Positions 17,211 through 30,800 of a stretch of DNA of 64,000 nucleotides are shown here, in pieces (position 1 is the stretch's first letter; each line of letters opens with the position of its first letter). Under the pieces are notes generated by a model, which made no database searches, was not told the DNA's origin, and saw only the letters and a program-made list of their open reading frames with translations. A program made the translations under genes and the position numbers. Origin of the DNA: Cliona cf. orientalis (lineage: Eukaryota; Porifera; Demospongiae; Clionaida; Clionaidae); assembly GCA_963930775.1 (NCBI GenBank), contig OZ005696.1, positions 4,154,001 through 4,218,000 on the forward strand. The letters run 5' to 3'.

Positions 17211-20031
17211 AAACCATCCCCAGGGTCAACGCATCAGGGTTCTCCACATTAAGCCAACAACACTGGAACTTTCTTTGGCTTAGATAGTTGATACACAAAC
17301 TTGATGATGAATCAAGCCTTACCTGAAGTATACTCGAGTTTCTCATTAGTCGAGTCGTCATCTTCTGAGGATGAGGCAGTCCCCGAGGATGCCCCACTAT
17401 CTCTATCACCCTCATCACTGCCTTCACTTCCCACGCTGCTTGAGTCACTCGATGTTGGAGAAGTAGACACTGAACTTTCCCCAGCAGAGTTCATTCCAGG
17501 GTCAACACCATTGCCAGCACGGCTATAGCTCTCTGCTGTTGCCTGTAATCGAGAGTATGTTATATTCTTGCGACAATGTAAAAGAAATCTGTACTATATA
17601 CACATATTATGAAAAAGGACCCACAATCTATAGAGTACATACATACCCACACGCTGCATTTGCATCCATTTGCACAGAGATGAGAGCTGCAGCAGCATGC
17701 GCAAACCAGTTGACGACCTTTACCTGCACAATATTACGCTAGGTTGTGCATGAGCCTGCACACATTATGTCAATAGCTATCTTTGTCCATCAATTTAAAG
17801 TACATACTGAAGTCAGCCTTTTGCCAAGTTTGATGGATTCATTGTGCTTACGAGTCGTTCAGGTTCCTAGATCTTGAGATACAGCTATTTTGTGCTCACG
17901 ATGACGACGATGCTGAAACAACCAATTACTTTATGGTTACGGGATAGTGTTCCGCCCACGCATGGTCAAAGTTCACATGAATAATAAATGAGACAGTTAT
18001 ATTCCAGTTTTTGTCCACGTTCTTTGCACAGTCAAGGCACAGGTAAGTAGCTCTCCCGATGCCTGCCCCATGGTCCACAAAAACGAAAAGCAAACCTGCC
18101 ACTGTCTGTCTGCAAGCTCGGGTAAGTATTGCAATTTTCTGCGTCAGTTTTTGCCAAGGTAAACAGCCTCTATGTATTGCCATACAAACGAAACAATAGC
18201 TTACGAGTCTCTACAGGGCCAAGTATAGCGTTTGAACTCTATCGAGTTACACGAACAGAAAGCGAACATAAAAACTTACTGCTCAGCTGCCATGTGACTC
18301 GGTTAATGGCGGCCCTCCAGGACAAAACCTTGTCTGACGACTCACCATCTTAGAGTTTTCGAAAAAGCGCTATACTTAGCACTGCTCCGATCGATGGACT
18401 AGCGTGAACGACAGCAAAGTCAGTTCGTTCGAGTCTCTGGTCTTCAAAAGTTGACGCAGAAATTCGGACTTCTGCTTACTTCTGGAAATGGTCGACACTC
18501 GTTCGCGTTTCTGACAAAACCACATTAAAACATACGTGAATTGTGTCCGTGCGCAATCATTTATAAATAGCGCGTTGAATACTATCCCGTAACCTTATCC
18601 CTTGCTGTGCATGCATACATGGATGGGGTAATACCGCACCCTCATGAAGAAGGCCCACCCCCACTTTTAGCTCACTTTGCTGCTAAGGTCTAATTTTCAC
18701 TCTAATACGTGTCCATGTGTAGCTACTCTGGAAAAACGCAGCTCAAGTGGCTGGTTTATGAGGACTGAAGTTCAAGTAATCTAGGTAAGATCAATAAGAA
18801 ACCTGCCAAACAGCTGCAGAACTAAGCCTAGTTAGCCTTATGCTGCGCTTCAGCACAAAGGAATGATCATGCATGGCTAGCGATCGTAATCATGCCCCCT
18901 TAATACGGCTGCCGTCAATGGCATACGGTGAAGTATCGATCCAATAGCCGGCCGCCCTCATTCTTGATTGGTAACCGTGCTTGAATAAGGCTAAAATTAA
19001 TAGTAGTTGTGGCTACTATTTGAATTGTGAATATCCCATGGGTAATTAAAACTTGAACACTCTTTTGAATCTAACTGCGATACTGATACCTCAAACATCA
19101 TCCCATCCCCCAGTCTTGGCTCAGTGTTAGGTGCACCGCCCATGGACCCTTTTTCGCGAAGGTGCAGTAGTGTACATATATGAAAAGGTAAACCCATGCT
19201 ACAGAGTGGTACGCCCCCTACTGGCTTACCAGTTTCTCTTCATATTCCAGCACAAAGTTACAGAACATGAAGAAATCATCAAACGTTCTTCGTTTCTTTG
19301 CAGCCTAAGTATACATCATAATGAATAAGTACGGTCTCTGATTATCAGTAGTAACTATTGTACAGGCAGTGACTCATTCTGTCACATGAACAGTACTTAG
19401 TTGCACAGTACAGCAGCTATAAAATTGCCTAATTGAGCAAGCTTGATAGTAAACTCAATGCACTAGGCAGTATGCTGTCAATTACATTATACCATACATG
19501 TTCCAATATGGTGCCCTTTGAGACCTGTGCAATTTTTTCAGTTCTAATTTAAAGCCCCTTTCTAGATATCAATTATTTTTAGGCGGCACCTATTTAATCG
19601 GAACGTATTGCCACATGCAATATTGCAATACCACGGTACTGCATCGTACCATCGATTGATCTGTCGATCTAAGTCAAACTAAGCTGTCTCTTTAACACAT
19701 TTATATGGGCACGTACCTACTGCTTTGATGTCTTTCTGGAGTTAGAGACAACCGTTCTGATGGCTATGGTACCGGCAACTCGAGCATGATCCACTAAATA
19801 GTACCGGTTAGTGATAGCGCTCGTGCTCTGGCAAAACTTCCAGAACTGTTCTAATTGCAGCTCTTAGGCGCCTTCCTAATCTAGGTGCCCTTTGATCTGC
19901 TCGTGAATTTTTCAGCTCTAATTGGAGGCGCTGGTGCAATCTGTAATTATTTTTTAGGGGCGCCTTAGCAAGTATATGGTACTACCAACCTTGTCTCTAT
20001 AATCCCCTGCTGCTTTTCGCTTTGTAGTCAT
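16759..20031 (-). CDS. PHF13: PHF13/PHF23-type PHD-finger protein (5 exons)
   Basis: Exons on the minus strand: 20031-19990 (from a 20042 acceptor, so the 5' UTR is probably spliced), 19735-19721 (15-base microexon, less certain), 19304-19230, 17542-17323, 16946-16759. The total is 540 bases, 179 residues. The block [19 protein letters not shown] corresponds to the conserved N-terminal KRRRTVEDFNKFC region of vertebrate PHF13/PHF23 (recalled). A Ser/Glu/Asp-rich stretch leads into a C-terminal PHD finger with all C4HC3 ligands: CFC, ECSKC, WVHLYC and FCPKC. The flanking DDDSW and FAGRPMIEC match the vertebrate family almost exactly. PHF13 binds H3K4me3 through this finger, so a nuclear reader role is expected. 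The protein is much shorter than human PHF13 (about 300 residues), mainly in the middle. PHF13 versus PHF23 cannot be separated. Gene symbol is by family. Confidence 0.85.
17175..17208 (+). repeat. C34 homopolymer in PHF13-type gene intron
   Basis: There are 34 consecutive C on the plus strand, in the intron between the Ser-rich exon and the PHD exon. Similar long tracts occur at 46586-46612 (27 C), 48169-48187 (19 C), 31152-31172 (21 G) and 10843-10858 (16 C). Exact lengths may be affected by sequencing. Confidence 0.9.
17640..17935 (-). repeat. Dispersed repeat family C copy, antisense, in PHF13-type gene intron
   Basis: Read on the minus strand it contains caagatctaggaacctgaac, gactcgtaagcacaa, gtgcaggctcatgcaca and gtaaaggtcgtcaactgg. 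These match in order the plus-strand copies at 48698-49060, 49100-49410 and 63163-63525. An apparent mini-exon at about 17660-17730 is therefore repeat-derived. Confidence 0.7.
18620..18995 (+). repeat. Dispersed repeat family B copy
   Basis: This is the same family as 14955-15365, with the blocks gtgtccatgtgtagctac, aaaaacgcagctcaa, tggtttatgaggactgaa, gtaagatcaataag, cctgccaaacagct, ggctagcgatcgtaat and ttaatacggctgc. It lies between exons of the PHF13-type gene. Confidence 0.75.
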
Positions 20032-20042
20032 CCTTGTTGCTC

Positions 20043-21852
20043 CTACAATAAAAAAGTGAAAATCTTATAAATCATGTGTAAACGAATCTATATAAGCAAG
20101 AATTTTCACTGATTAACAGTTCCAGGTATAGGTAATTATTAAAAAATGATCTACTCTAGCCCCAGATACCAATGATGATGATGATACAATGCAACTGAAA
20201 CACTGTAACTGTTGTCTGTGTGTCATGCATGCGCACAGGGCATGTGTTCTACAGAGTTAAGTTGTACCCTTTGCACATACGTGTAAATATTCAGATTAGA
20301 TAACTGATAACAACATGAAGAAAGGATGGGCTACAGGTAGCAGTTGCACATGGCCAAGTGTAATATTGCGGTAGAGGAGCTATACTAGTGACTATCGTAA
20401 CCGCAACTGGAGTGGCTAGTTTCGAGCGAAGCGAGGTCCTCTACTTGGACTTGGCAGAGATCGTATGGCTTCAATGGCTACTTTTCGCGTGCCCTCCAAA
20501 ATTTCGTTCTTGCTCACCACGGTGAATCAAGCTCCATCGCCAGCTCTAAGGATTTCAAACATGGTCAGCTACACTCCAGAAGAACCATGGTAGTCACAGC
20601 TCCACAGTTTTGCTGATTTTGTTCAATGGACCATATAACGGTACGTCGATTTTAAAACCTCACTTTTCTTCGTACAGTTGGATATTGATTTCTTTTCAGT
20701 AGCAGTAAACATCAAATATGGATTTCTGTCTTGTGAAACTCGCAGTATGTACGTGGCTACAGCACCGCTAAACTGAATCGCTCCCAAAAGTCTTTTTCGC
20801 GATGTTCAAAATGATAGCCTTCTCTCGGTTGGAGACCTCTGGGTCATTTGTTTGCATCAGCGATATTAGACCTTGTGGGTTACCTGTTCACTAACTCTTA
20901 GCTTCAATTGATGCTGTCACCAGCGTCTTTCAGTTGAAACTTTTGTAATCCCAATACTTAACTATGGAGTATCTAGCTAAATTAGTGCACAACACACCCC
21001 CTACATATACATGCACATGGCTCCATTAATTTTTCACTCAAATTTTCACTTATTTAGATAATTTGAGCTAGGGGTAGCCCTGTCCCCAGGCCATTTACCT
21101 GGGGACAAGGCTAGGCTTGGGGGTGATCATACCAATCATGTACGATATCATGCCCTTTTATAATGCTACATCTTCTTTTTCGATCCTACCAAATTGACAA
21201 GTAGCCCGATAAAATAATTATTCTATTTGGAGCCGTCCGAGATCTCTCAGTACCCATCGAGGCTCTTATTAAATATATGCAGTCTCAATCGACAGTGAGG
21301 ATACCCCAAATTATGAAGCTTAGTCAAGTACTCCCAAAGCGGGCTTTTATTGTCAAAATACAACAGAAAATACGTCTGACACGGTAGGGAATAAATGCAC
21401 AAAATTAATGGGAGACAATCTACACCTGTAGCTAGCTAGATACATGAGCTACCGGTACATGTACCACATAATATAAACACTCACGTCTTGGTTTTCGCTG
21501 CGTACCCTCGACAGCATGGTCCGTCTCAACTTCAGCCATGGATGTACAAAAGGTATTTGCACTATCTAAAAGATGGTGTAGCTGGTCCCGTTTCATTCAC
21601 TGACAATAGCCAAAGCTTCTCTTTCATGCACCAAGAGGACCAAGATAGGCAAATTGTTTGGTCAGAGGGCTGCAGGGCTAGGGGGGTACAGTGACATGCC
21701 CCTGCCAAAATTTCGATCACGTGTTAAGCACGTGATATGAATACAGACACAGTACCGTATACGCGTAGCTAGCTACTTGCTTGTATATACCCCTACTGCA
21801 CTAAGTCCGAGTGTGTCATAATTCGGTTGCAAGATATCAAGAGACAGCAACG
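20043..21852. promoter_or_regulatory. Head-to-head interval between PHF13-type gene and NCKAP1
   Basis: The two genes diverge from this 1.8 kb stretch, so both promoters must lie within it. Open frames here lack splice or homology support. A short inverted motif (gcggtagagg ... cctctac) is at about 20370-20445. No TATA box can be assigned with confidence. Confidence 0.5.
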
Positions 21853-24800
21853 ATGCATCGGATGCACTCCAGTGCTTCGATAAGTGAACGAAAGTTTGCA
21901 GAGAAGCTGACTATTCTTCTTGAAAGGGGCCAGGGGATCCTCACCAGGGTGTACAACATAAAAAAGGTGAGTATAGATGGGCGCGGTGGTCTTGTGGGAC
22001 ACTCCTTGAAGTATCAGATCAGAATGAAGAATTATAATTCGATCGCCCCATAGCCTCGTACCCTCCTCAAAGGGCCTGGGTACGGGGCTAGATCGCCCCA
22101 AAAAGTGTCGATATTCCAACACTTCTGGATGTTGATCGAATTATAGTGTTATACAATTGCAAAGAATCACAGAATTTACTATGTATGCATTTAATATTCC
22201 ATGTGTGGATACACGTGGATTCGAACCAATTCTCTATTAAATGAAGGTGATCCCACCATACTAGTGCTTCACTCCAATCCAAGGTCAAAGGGCACAAGTT
22301 ATACCGTATTATATTATTAAAGTACTGGGTAGATTTGTAGGATTTGATTCATGTTACACTGAGTTGCCTACGCTCAACTGTGGTATCAATGCCATGGGGT
22401 AGTTAGCCACAAATATTGAATCGAAAGTTCACTGAGCGCTATTTTTAGTTTGTCGGGAGTGCTGGCTTCAGATGCCTACCTACAACAAGTTTCATTTTCT
22501 GGTGACTATTTCCCATCTTGCTCCTAGGACACATTTCTTAGGATGTGTGAACGTCCTTGACCTGCCAGACCTATCACTTTATCCTTTGTCGCTGCATTCA
22601 AGATGAATACCTCATACATGTATTAGGTATCTCAAATGCAGCTTGCCTCATCCATCGTCCGAACCACTTTGTGTGCTTTAACCCATTCTGTGTGTTTTCT
22701 GTATGCTTTTGTCCATTCTGTGTGTGTTTGCATTGCACGCACACGTTTATCATAGCTGCACATGGGCAAATATACATGTAATCTCTTTTTTGTTTATGCA
22801 GTCTTGTGCTGATCCTACCACCCGTCCATCCTGCCTTAGTGAGAAACAACTTGAAGGTGCCATCAAGCATGTTGTCAAGCGGTTCCCCAACATTGACACG
22901 AAGGTCAGTTTGTGTGTATAATAATACTATGCTTGTAGTTCCTGCTAAAGCTTAATATGGTTCCAGATATTAGAACAACTAGATAAAATTAATGGTCATT
23001 GAACCCAGAGTCAGTAGTACGTGTAGATGCTGGAAATAGATGAATAATACTTATCATAATAGTTCTAACTAATCAAACATTTTTGTCCCTCAAAAGTTAC
23101 TGCCTGTTATATAGTGTCATTCTTGCAGAACCGTATATAATTCATTACCTATGCAGTACAGCATACACTATAACTTTTAATATTTAAACCTCTGAGACTG
23201 TTTCTGGTGGCTTCTGAGCTTACATGTACATGTATCAATGGTGGCTACTCTCAAGAGGGGGCAGCCAGCTTCCAAGGGGGGGGTGAGTGCCCCTCCCCCC
23301 CCACCTCCCTAAATGAAACCCTGCGCTCTAATACCTTTGCAGGATAGAAGTCATCTTACAGCCATCAGTAGCTTCCAAAAGGACATCATGTCCACACTAC
23401 CAAACTACTACTTCACTTTTGTTGATGTTATGGAATTCAAGGATGTCACCAATGAGGTCATCACTTCATTGGCAACCACCCAGTTCCACTTGGATATTGT
23501 AAGTAGCTCCACCTAAAGCTAGATTCACAATGTGGTGTGATGCTTGCTCTTGAATGAGGGATTTCTATCTCTCTGCCACTAGTGACACATTTGACATACA
23601 TATATTTCATGTTAAGACTGCTTGATACAGTAGTAGCATCACTGCTTTCATCCATATTGTGAATCTTGTTGTGCACTGCATACATGTATCACGTTTAATT
23701 ATCTTGTGTACATACATATACTGTAAATGTACATTGTATATCTAACATCCATATGTTTTTTATAGACATTAAATTTTGATTTGACTCGTTGTCTGTTGGA
23801 GCTGGTGGCGATGTATGCTTCCATTATGATCCTCCTTGGACAGGTTGAGGATCGCAGAGCAATTGCAGGTAAGTAGCCTGTACACATTGCTGTACTAGAA
23901 AGAATGTACATGTATTTGTGGAATACCTCAGCATGAGGTAGCTAATCTTGCTCATCTCTCTAGAAGTACATACCATGAAGTCTGGTTGATAAGCACATAC
24001 TTTCTTCCTATTGTTATAATAAGCGCATGCACCAAATAAGAGGACAATAATATTATTATATTCCCCGTTTGATTAAGAGTTATCCATGCTATGCATGGCT
24101 AGAATTTATTCACCAACCTAGTTTCAGATAGCCTGCTACACGAGATTGGTTATACTCAACACTATGATGATCCACTGAGACGGAGTCGGACTCTTGACCT
24201 CAACTTTGAAGCGACTCTCACCAAAAAAGTTGGCTATTTTTCCACCGTTTTCTTCCAGTGATGGCTTCGATCATACTTCCACGAACTATTGTAGAGCTTT
24301 TTTCAAGAATCACTATGTTTATAGCCGGCTAGCTTTGTGATTGAGCACTCAAACGTGCTGGAAGTGGGTGGGGTCAAAACTTCGCTCTCTATTAAACGTA
24401 CATCATCTAATAGGCGCATATTTCCTTACAACCGACAGTGATAAGCGCATGTGCTTATTAACCAGACTTTTACAGTACACGAAGAAAAATTGAAAGTAGA
24501 ACAGTGGCATTAACGCACCAAGCAAGATTCTGAGGTGACTTATACATCTACTACGGTCCTAGCAGAGGCACCATAAACCATATGCCACTAGTATAATATC
24601 CCTGAAATCTTGCATTGGTGAGATTTTATTCAATGCCCCGTTTGATGCAGCAAATTGAGGGTGGCATCTACAGTACTATAGGCATGCACATACATACATT
24701 AATGAGCCCATTTGTATAATGAGTCTGTGCATACTGTATATAGCTGCCGAAGGATCCTATTCCATTCAGTGAGATTTTGTGAGGGTGCATGGCATTTGTT

Positions 24801-27800
24801 GGGATGAATTGGCTGAAATATGCAGCGGGATTTCACGATGCAGCTGCATTTCGAGGATAATGAGTGCATCCTGTAGTTGCATGTGTACAATGTATGTGCA
24901 TTTATGATTTTATGCACGTTGGTGACTCCTCTTGAGATGCTCATCATACCGTATAGCCAGAAATATTGGCGGGAATTAAATTTGGCGGTTGAGCCCAAAA
25001 TCACTATTGCAAGAATATTGGCGGATTTGAATTTGACAGTTCGGTACGGGATCGTATATATGCGAGTAGGAAATTTTGGCGGATTTTAATTTGGTGATTG
25101 TAATACAGACCGCCAAACCGTCAAATATTCTGGCTACATGGTATTATTGTTCCTCTCCACTTCAATTTGTGTAGGCCTCTACAATGTTGCACATGAGACA
25201 ACACGTGGCTCAATGGATACCCATTTCCCTCGGCTGGGACAAATGATCATTGATTACGATGCTCCAATCAGGAAAATGACAGAGGAATTTATCCCACTCT
25301 CTAAGGTAGTCAACCAATTATTATGATGTTTGTAAGCAAAACTTAATGTTATTGATTACCATGAGTGTTTATGTCAACTTTTGGTACTGGTGATTGCACA
25401 ATATGAGCATACATGGAAATTATGAAATAATAATATTATTGTTGTAGTTTACTATGTTGTATGTTAACAGCACTTGGCTAGCTTGCAATGATGACATTGC
25501 ATTGTACATGTAGGTGATCGTACAAGCAGTCATGTCCCTACCCAAGGTGTACATAAGCCGCAACCTCCCTGCAGACCAGCTCAGGAAGCAGAATGTTCTC
25601 AGTCTGAGTCAAATGCCTCAGCTCATGCTACAACCCACGCTCAGTGGTCAGTTACCCTGTGAATTTCTCTCACTCGAAGCCATGCACCGATGGATACTCT
25701 GTGAGTTATTTTAAATTGTAGCACCTACAATAGGATGTCAGGGAAGATCACTAATAGTGAGAGAGATAACTGGCCTCACTATACATGTACATGTGATAGC
25801 CGCTGAGTCTACAAAGAGCTAGGGCACAAATTTAAAACAACAAAAAGCATACAATGCGCCTATATCTCACGCTCAAGATTTGCCTTGTAGTACAATAAGT
25901 CAATCTAGGCATTTTGACTTGTTCAATATGAAAAGTAGGAATACTTCATGGCATGTTGATTGTAGGTATGCTGGTGGAGCACTTGAGTTTTATTTCTTTC
26001 TCTATTATGCTACAGTCAGTTTCCTACTGTGCTACAGTCAGCTTGGAACTCAGGGTGCCAGTGATATCTGGAAGCTAGCCCTTCAAGATGGGTATGCTCT
26101 TTCTCTCTTTAGAGATGAGGTACTGCCAGTGCATTCTGTGTTTGAGAAGGTACTTGGTGAATCAAAGAACAAAGAGTAAGAGCTGCTATCATTACTCTTG
26201 AGATATGAGATTTATATGTACATTTAAACAATTCTGCATTATTGTAGGGATCGACGTAGAGCGTCTGAAGCTGCTGATGCCCTTGGTCAAGCTCTGCAAA
26301 ATTCGTACGTATTTTCTCACATCCAGTGCATATTCCTGCTCTTAAGAGATGGTACTATAGCATTATGTTATATTACTTTCTTCAGTGGTCCATTTCATCG
26401 TGAACGGCGTCGTTACCTGCGAGTAGCCCTGAATGAGCTCTACCAGCTATTGTCAGACTCCCCTGGACTCTTAGGACCCAAGGTAATTCTTGTGTGATGC
26501 ATGTGTGTGACTGATTTCATGACAGGTGTTGTAGGCTCTGATGGTGCTCACTGCCCTTACTCTGGCCAGGGATGAAGTCTTTTGGTTGTTTAAGCACAAC
26601 AGCATGCCTCCTCCAAAGGGCAAGCACAGACCTAACCCAGAAGACTACAATGATCCTGCTCTACCAGAGCTCATCTATTTGATTGTGGAGCTAAAAGGTG
26701 TGTAAATCTATTTGTATACTTTATGTAGTGTACATGTATGAGTGATTTAATGTGTGCATGAGGATTATCACTGGAGGTGGTGTAATGCACAAGCCAAAGG
26801 CAAGTGCATTACACAACAATTACATGTAAGTGTGTACGACGTCACAAAACTGCAATACATGGAGTGTGTATATGGGTGTTTCCATTTTCCTGGCCCAAAA
26901 AGTACAATGTCACTAAATATTATGGTTTATATTTTTATCCACTATATGTACAAGTGCATACCGTATAGCCAGAAATATTGGCGGGAATTAAATTTGGCGG
27001 TTGAGCCCAAAATTGCTATTGCAGGAATATTAGTGGATTTAAATTTGGCGGTTTGGTACGGGATTGCCATTCGTATATATGCGAGTAGGAAATTTAGGCG
27101 GATTATAATTTGGCAGTTGTAATATAGACCGCCAAACCGCCAAATTTAATTCCCTGCCAAATTTTCCGGCTATATGGTATCACTCTCCCGTTGCAGCCCT
27201 TATGCGGAAGCATCATCGCATCATTCTCAATTATTACTTGAAGTACATGTCAGGATTTGATGCACAGATGCTTAGGAATGTGGTGATGGTGAGTCTCTGT
27301 TTGTTGTGGTATATGTCTTCTATGGCTGCTGTTCTTACAGGCGATTCAAGTGTGCCCTGAGGAGGAGTCCATACTGATGACTTCATTTGTTGACACTCTG
27401 GCCCATCTTCAAGGAAGAGAGGGCAAAGAGGGTAGCGAGTTTGATTTCCAAGTGAATAATGTAGATGGGAATTGGATTGCTTCATTACTCAACGTCTTTG
27501 CAGGCTCTCCGGCTTGACTGGTTTAGACTGCAGGCGTTGACATCAGTGAGCAGAGCTGCCCTCAGCCTCAGAGACAAGGAGAATGCAGACCTTGCTCCAG
27601 CAATGAATGCTGTTGTAGTTCACTCAAAATTGGTGGACAACTTTGAAGAACTTCTCATTGAACAAGCTGATTTATCATTCTTCTGGTGAGCTAGGCATGC
27701 ATTTACTTTAAAGTGTCATAATAGCTGAGAAAGTTAGCCACTTTATCATCTTGTTGCAGCTTTTTTTATCGACAATTTGAGAATGAATTCAATCGATGTC

Positions 27801-30800
27801 TCAAGAATACTACTCAAGTCCGCTTTGTTATTGGATTTCCAGTTGTATGTGCTGAATTCCTACACAGCACTAGCCCATTCTGCCCAGAAGAAGTAGGTCA
27901 TTCTAATGAATGAATGCTCTACTTGTAGTTATTATATATACTGATATTTACTTGATAAATTGCAGAACTGTAACCCAAAGCCCACTTGTAGGCTAATTGC
28001 ATGTTGTAGATAATTATCTCCTCTAAGATTAATGTTACTCTTCCTGCTTTCTACCGATTCAGCTTCATAGCAAATTAGTAACATTGCTGACTTACTGGTA
28101 TGGTATGCATGCTTGTTTGATTGCAACAGTGTACTTGGCCAACTTAAGCAATTAGCACAAGTTTCAAGCTGAGCATTAAAATGACCATAAAGATAGGTAT
28201 TATACTCTATTAGGGAATATTATTTCATTAATCTGCAGCGCATCAACATTGGTGAGCGTTGTGTGAACTCCATCAATCATTTCCTTGAGCTGATAGCCAA
28301 GGAGGTGAAGAACCGTTTGGGAATTCTCTGTTCCGATCGGATGACACTGGATGATCAGCTTGCTTCGGCTAGAGGGTCTGCCTACTACATGCAGGTAAGA
28401 ATAGTTGCCATTTGCAGCAAATACAAATACACTGAATGATATCCGTTTTTGTTGTCTTATTTCAGTCTCATAGTCAAAAAGGCAAGAAGGCGGCTCGTAA
28501 TGTACCTCAACAGTTGGTGAACCCTGGAGACGAGAGCTATAGAAGACTGCTTGAGGAGGGTGTCAGGTACATACTTACATTCAGCTAGTGTGGAAGCTAG
28601 ATGATATTTCTTAACCTTAGGCAAGATGAGAAAGTGAACAATCTTGTGGCCATCTGTTTCTCTATTAACTGCTTCCCATCTATCTCAGCTTGGGAGCACA
28701 CGTTTGCTCCTCGTGAATACCTTGTGTCAAACTTGGAGGATTTATTCATGAAGTGAGATAATCTGATGTCTTATCCATGTGGTTACTTGCATAATATAAT
28801 GCATTGTGCATGTACATGTATCTTAATCACTTGCTGTACAAACATTCATACAGGCATGTTGTTAGCATGATGCACTACAACCATGAAAATCAGGATATTG
28901 CTCGTCCATCAGAGGTTCTGTCCCGTGTTCAGTCCTATATGGCATCACTGAGGACACTGGAACTCTATGTTAATATTGATATGACCAGGGTACTAACAGC
29001 AGTGCTGCTCCAGGAAACTCAGTCCCTTGACAGCAAAGGAGAGTCCACTGTGGCCTCCACCTATACAAGTTGGTGAGTGTTCAAATATCCATTATGCTTA
29101 GACATGCTGTACGTGGGTATTATATATACCTGTGTAAAGGTACACCAATACTCTACTGAAGAGAGTTGCTGCAGGTAGCATTTGCTACAGTAAAAGCAGA
29201 AGATGCTTTGTCAGCAGGCAGGCCTTGGCATTCAAAGCTGAAGAATTCACTGATATGAGAGGTTAGTCAGCGGTACAGTTCATTTTGTTTCCAATATGAC
29301 CCTAGATAACGATTGCTGCCATTTGGCAATGTTTGTATGCATGTGCATTATAATTACTTCTATCATATCTATCGATCCATTCACCCTAACAAACAATGTG
29401 TTTTACTGTGGTAGCAAGCCCACTGATACTCGTTGAACTTGCCTCTTCACTCATGAAGAGTTGCAGCAATAACCACCATCCCTCATTTAAACTTATGATT
29501 ATGCTAATAACTTTGATAAGTTTATCAAGACCAACTGGGAGGGGTGTATGATTCATGAACAGTTTTGGTAGCAATAATAATTATTGTCAACACTCCACAC
29601 ATACTACGAAAAATATTTTTCAGACGATCATTTTTCTTATATAGTCCATGTCATTACATGAGGGCATGGATACGCGTCTTGGATGCACCCGGTTGCTATG
29701 AACGCCTCGAGCGAGGTATATTCTTTGTCATACCTGTCAGTAGTCCGGTAGCAATGTTCAAACAGAGCGCCACATGTCACCATGGCACACTTAGAGCTAT
29801 GAAGGGTGTGGCCTCTGCAATAATCGCTTCCATCTGCGCATGCGCACGGTACTAATGGACAATCTTTCTTGCACAGTGTTTATGCATGACTATGTCTCTA
29901 TGTTTTGTGCTATCATGCATACTAGCCACATTATCCCATGATTGTGACATTAAACATACTTGTTATACTATATACAACGAAAAATTTTTTTCAGACGATC
30001 GTTTTTCTTATTATACCATGTCATTATATGAGGGCTGCAGCTATACAGAATGTAACTCAGTGGTTGCAACTTAAGTACCTTTTAATGATATTCAGGCCCG
30101 TGTACAAGGGTGGTTGTGATGTCAAATTTGGAAAGAGATGTTTGTACTACTACTGGTTGTGTTGCACACTCCTTGTAATGTACTCCTGAATGCACCCTAG
30201 TTAAGATCTTGCAGCTATTGTGTTGGCCCATAACCTACTTTTATCATTTTTGTATCCCAAGATCACTCACACCCCTCTAGTAGCTAGTAACACCTATTAA
30301 ACACAGCTGTACATGTGTGTGTGTAATTGCAGAGCTGGAAGCATTAGCTGAGATTATTGGCCCTTACGGAATCCGTTTCATGGGTGAGAAATTGATGGAT
30401 CAAATCAGTGGACAAGTGAAAGAAATAAAGAAGCTGGTGGTGCTCAACCAAGATACTCTACTTGCACTCCATACAAACAGAGACAAACCAGAAATATTCA
30501 ATGAAGTCATGCGAAAAGTCAAACGTAATTCCTTTGTATAATAGACTACATGTATGCACGAGTGTCATAAGTATTGGCCGATTGTTTAGATTCTGAGGAT
30601 CTTCTGGCTAGGACCGTCATAGTGGGTATCATAATGGCTTTCCGAAAGCTTACACTCGAGGCTCTCAACCATGTTCTGACATGTCGAGTGCCCTTCATTC
30701 TTAGTTCTATCAAGGATTTCAAGAAGAATTTGCCAGACAAGACATCCACTGTATGATTATGATATTAGATTACGTCAGCTGTACTCACAATATTATTTTA

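Noticed and set aside
17301-17528. Plus-strand 75-residue Ser-rich frame
   Set aside because: Antisense shadow of the Ser/Asp-rich PHF13-type exon.
17660-17735. Minus-strand mini-exon reading [15 protein letters not shown] for the PHF13-type gene
   Set aside because: The same bases occur in family C repeats (gtaaaggtcgtcaac), and including it is not needed for phase.
19083-19141. Possible extra PHF13-type exon with [16 protein letters not shown] and donor gtatcag
   Set aside because: No upstream acceptor gives the required phase after the exon ending at 19230; joining 19230 to 17542 keeps the frame without it.
29565-29855. 96-residue plus-strand frame inside NCKAP1
   Set aside because: Covers a family E repeat fragment in an intron; no protein similarity recognised.
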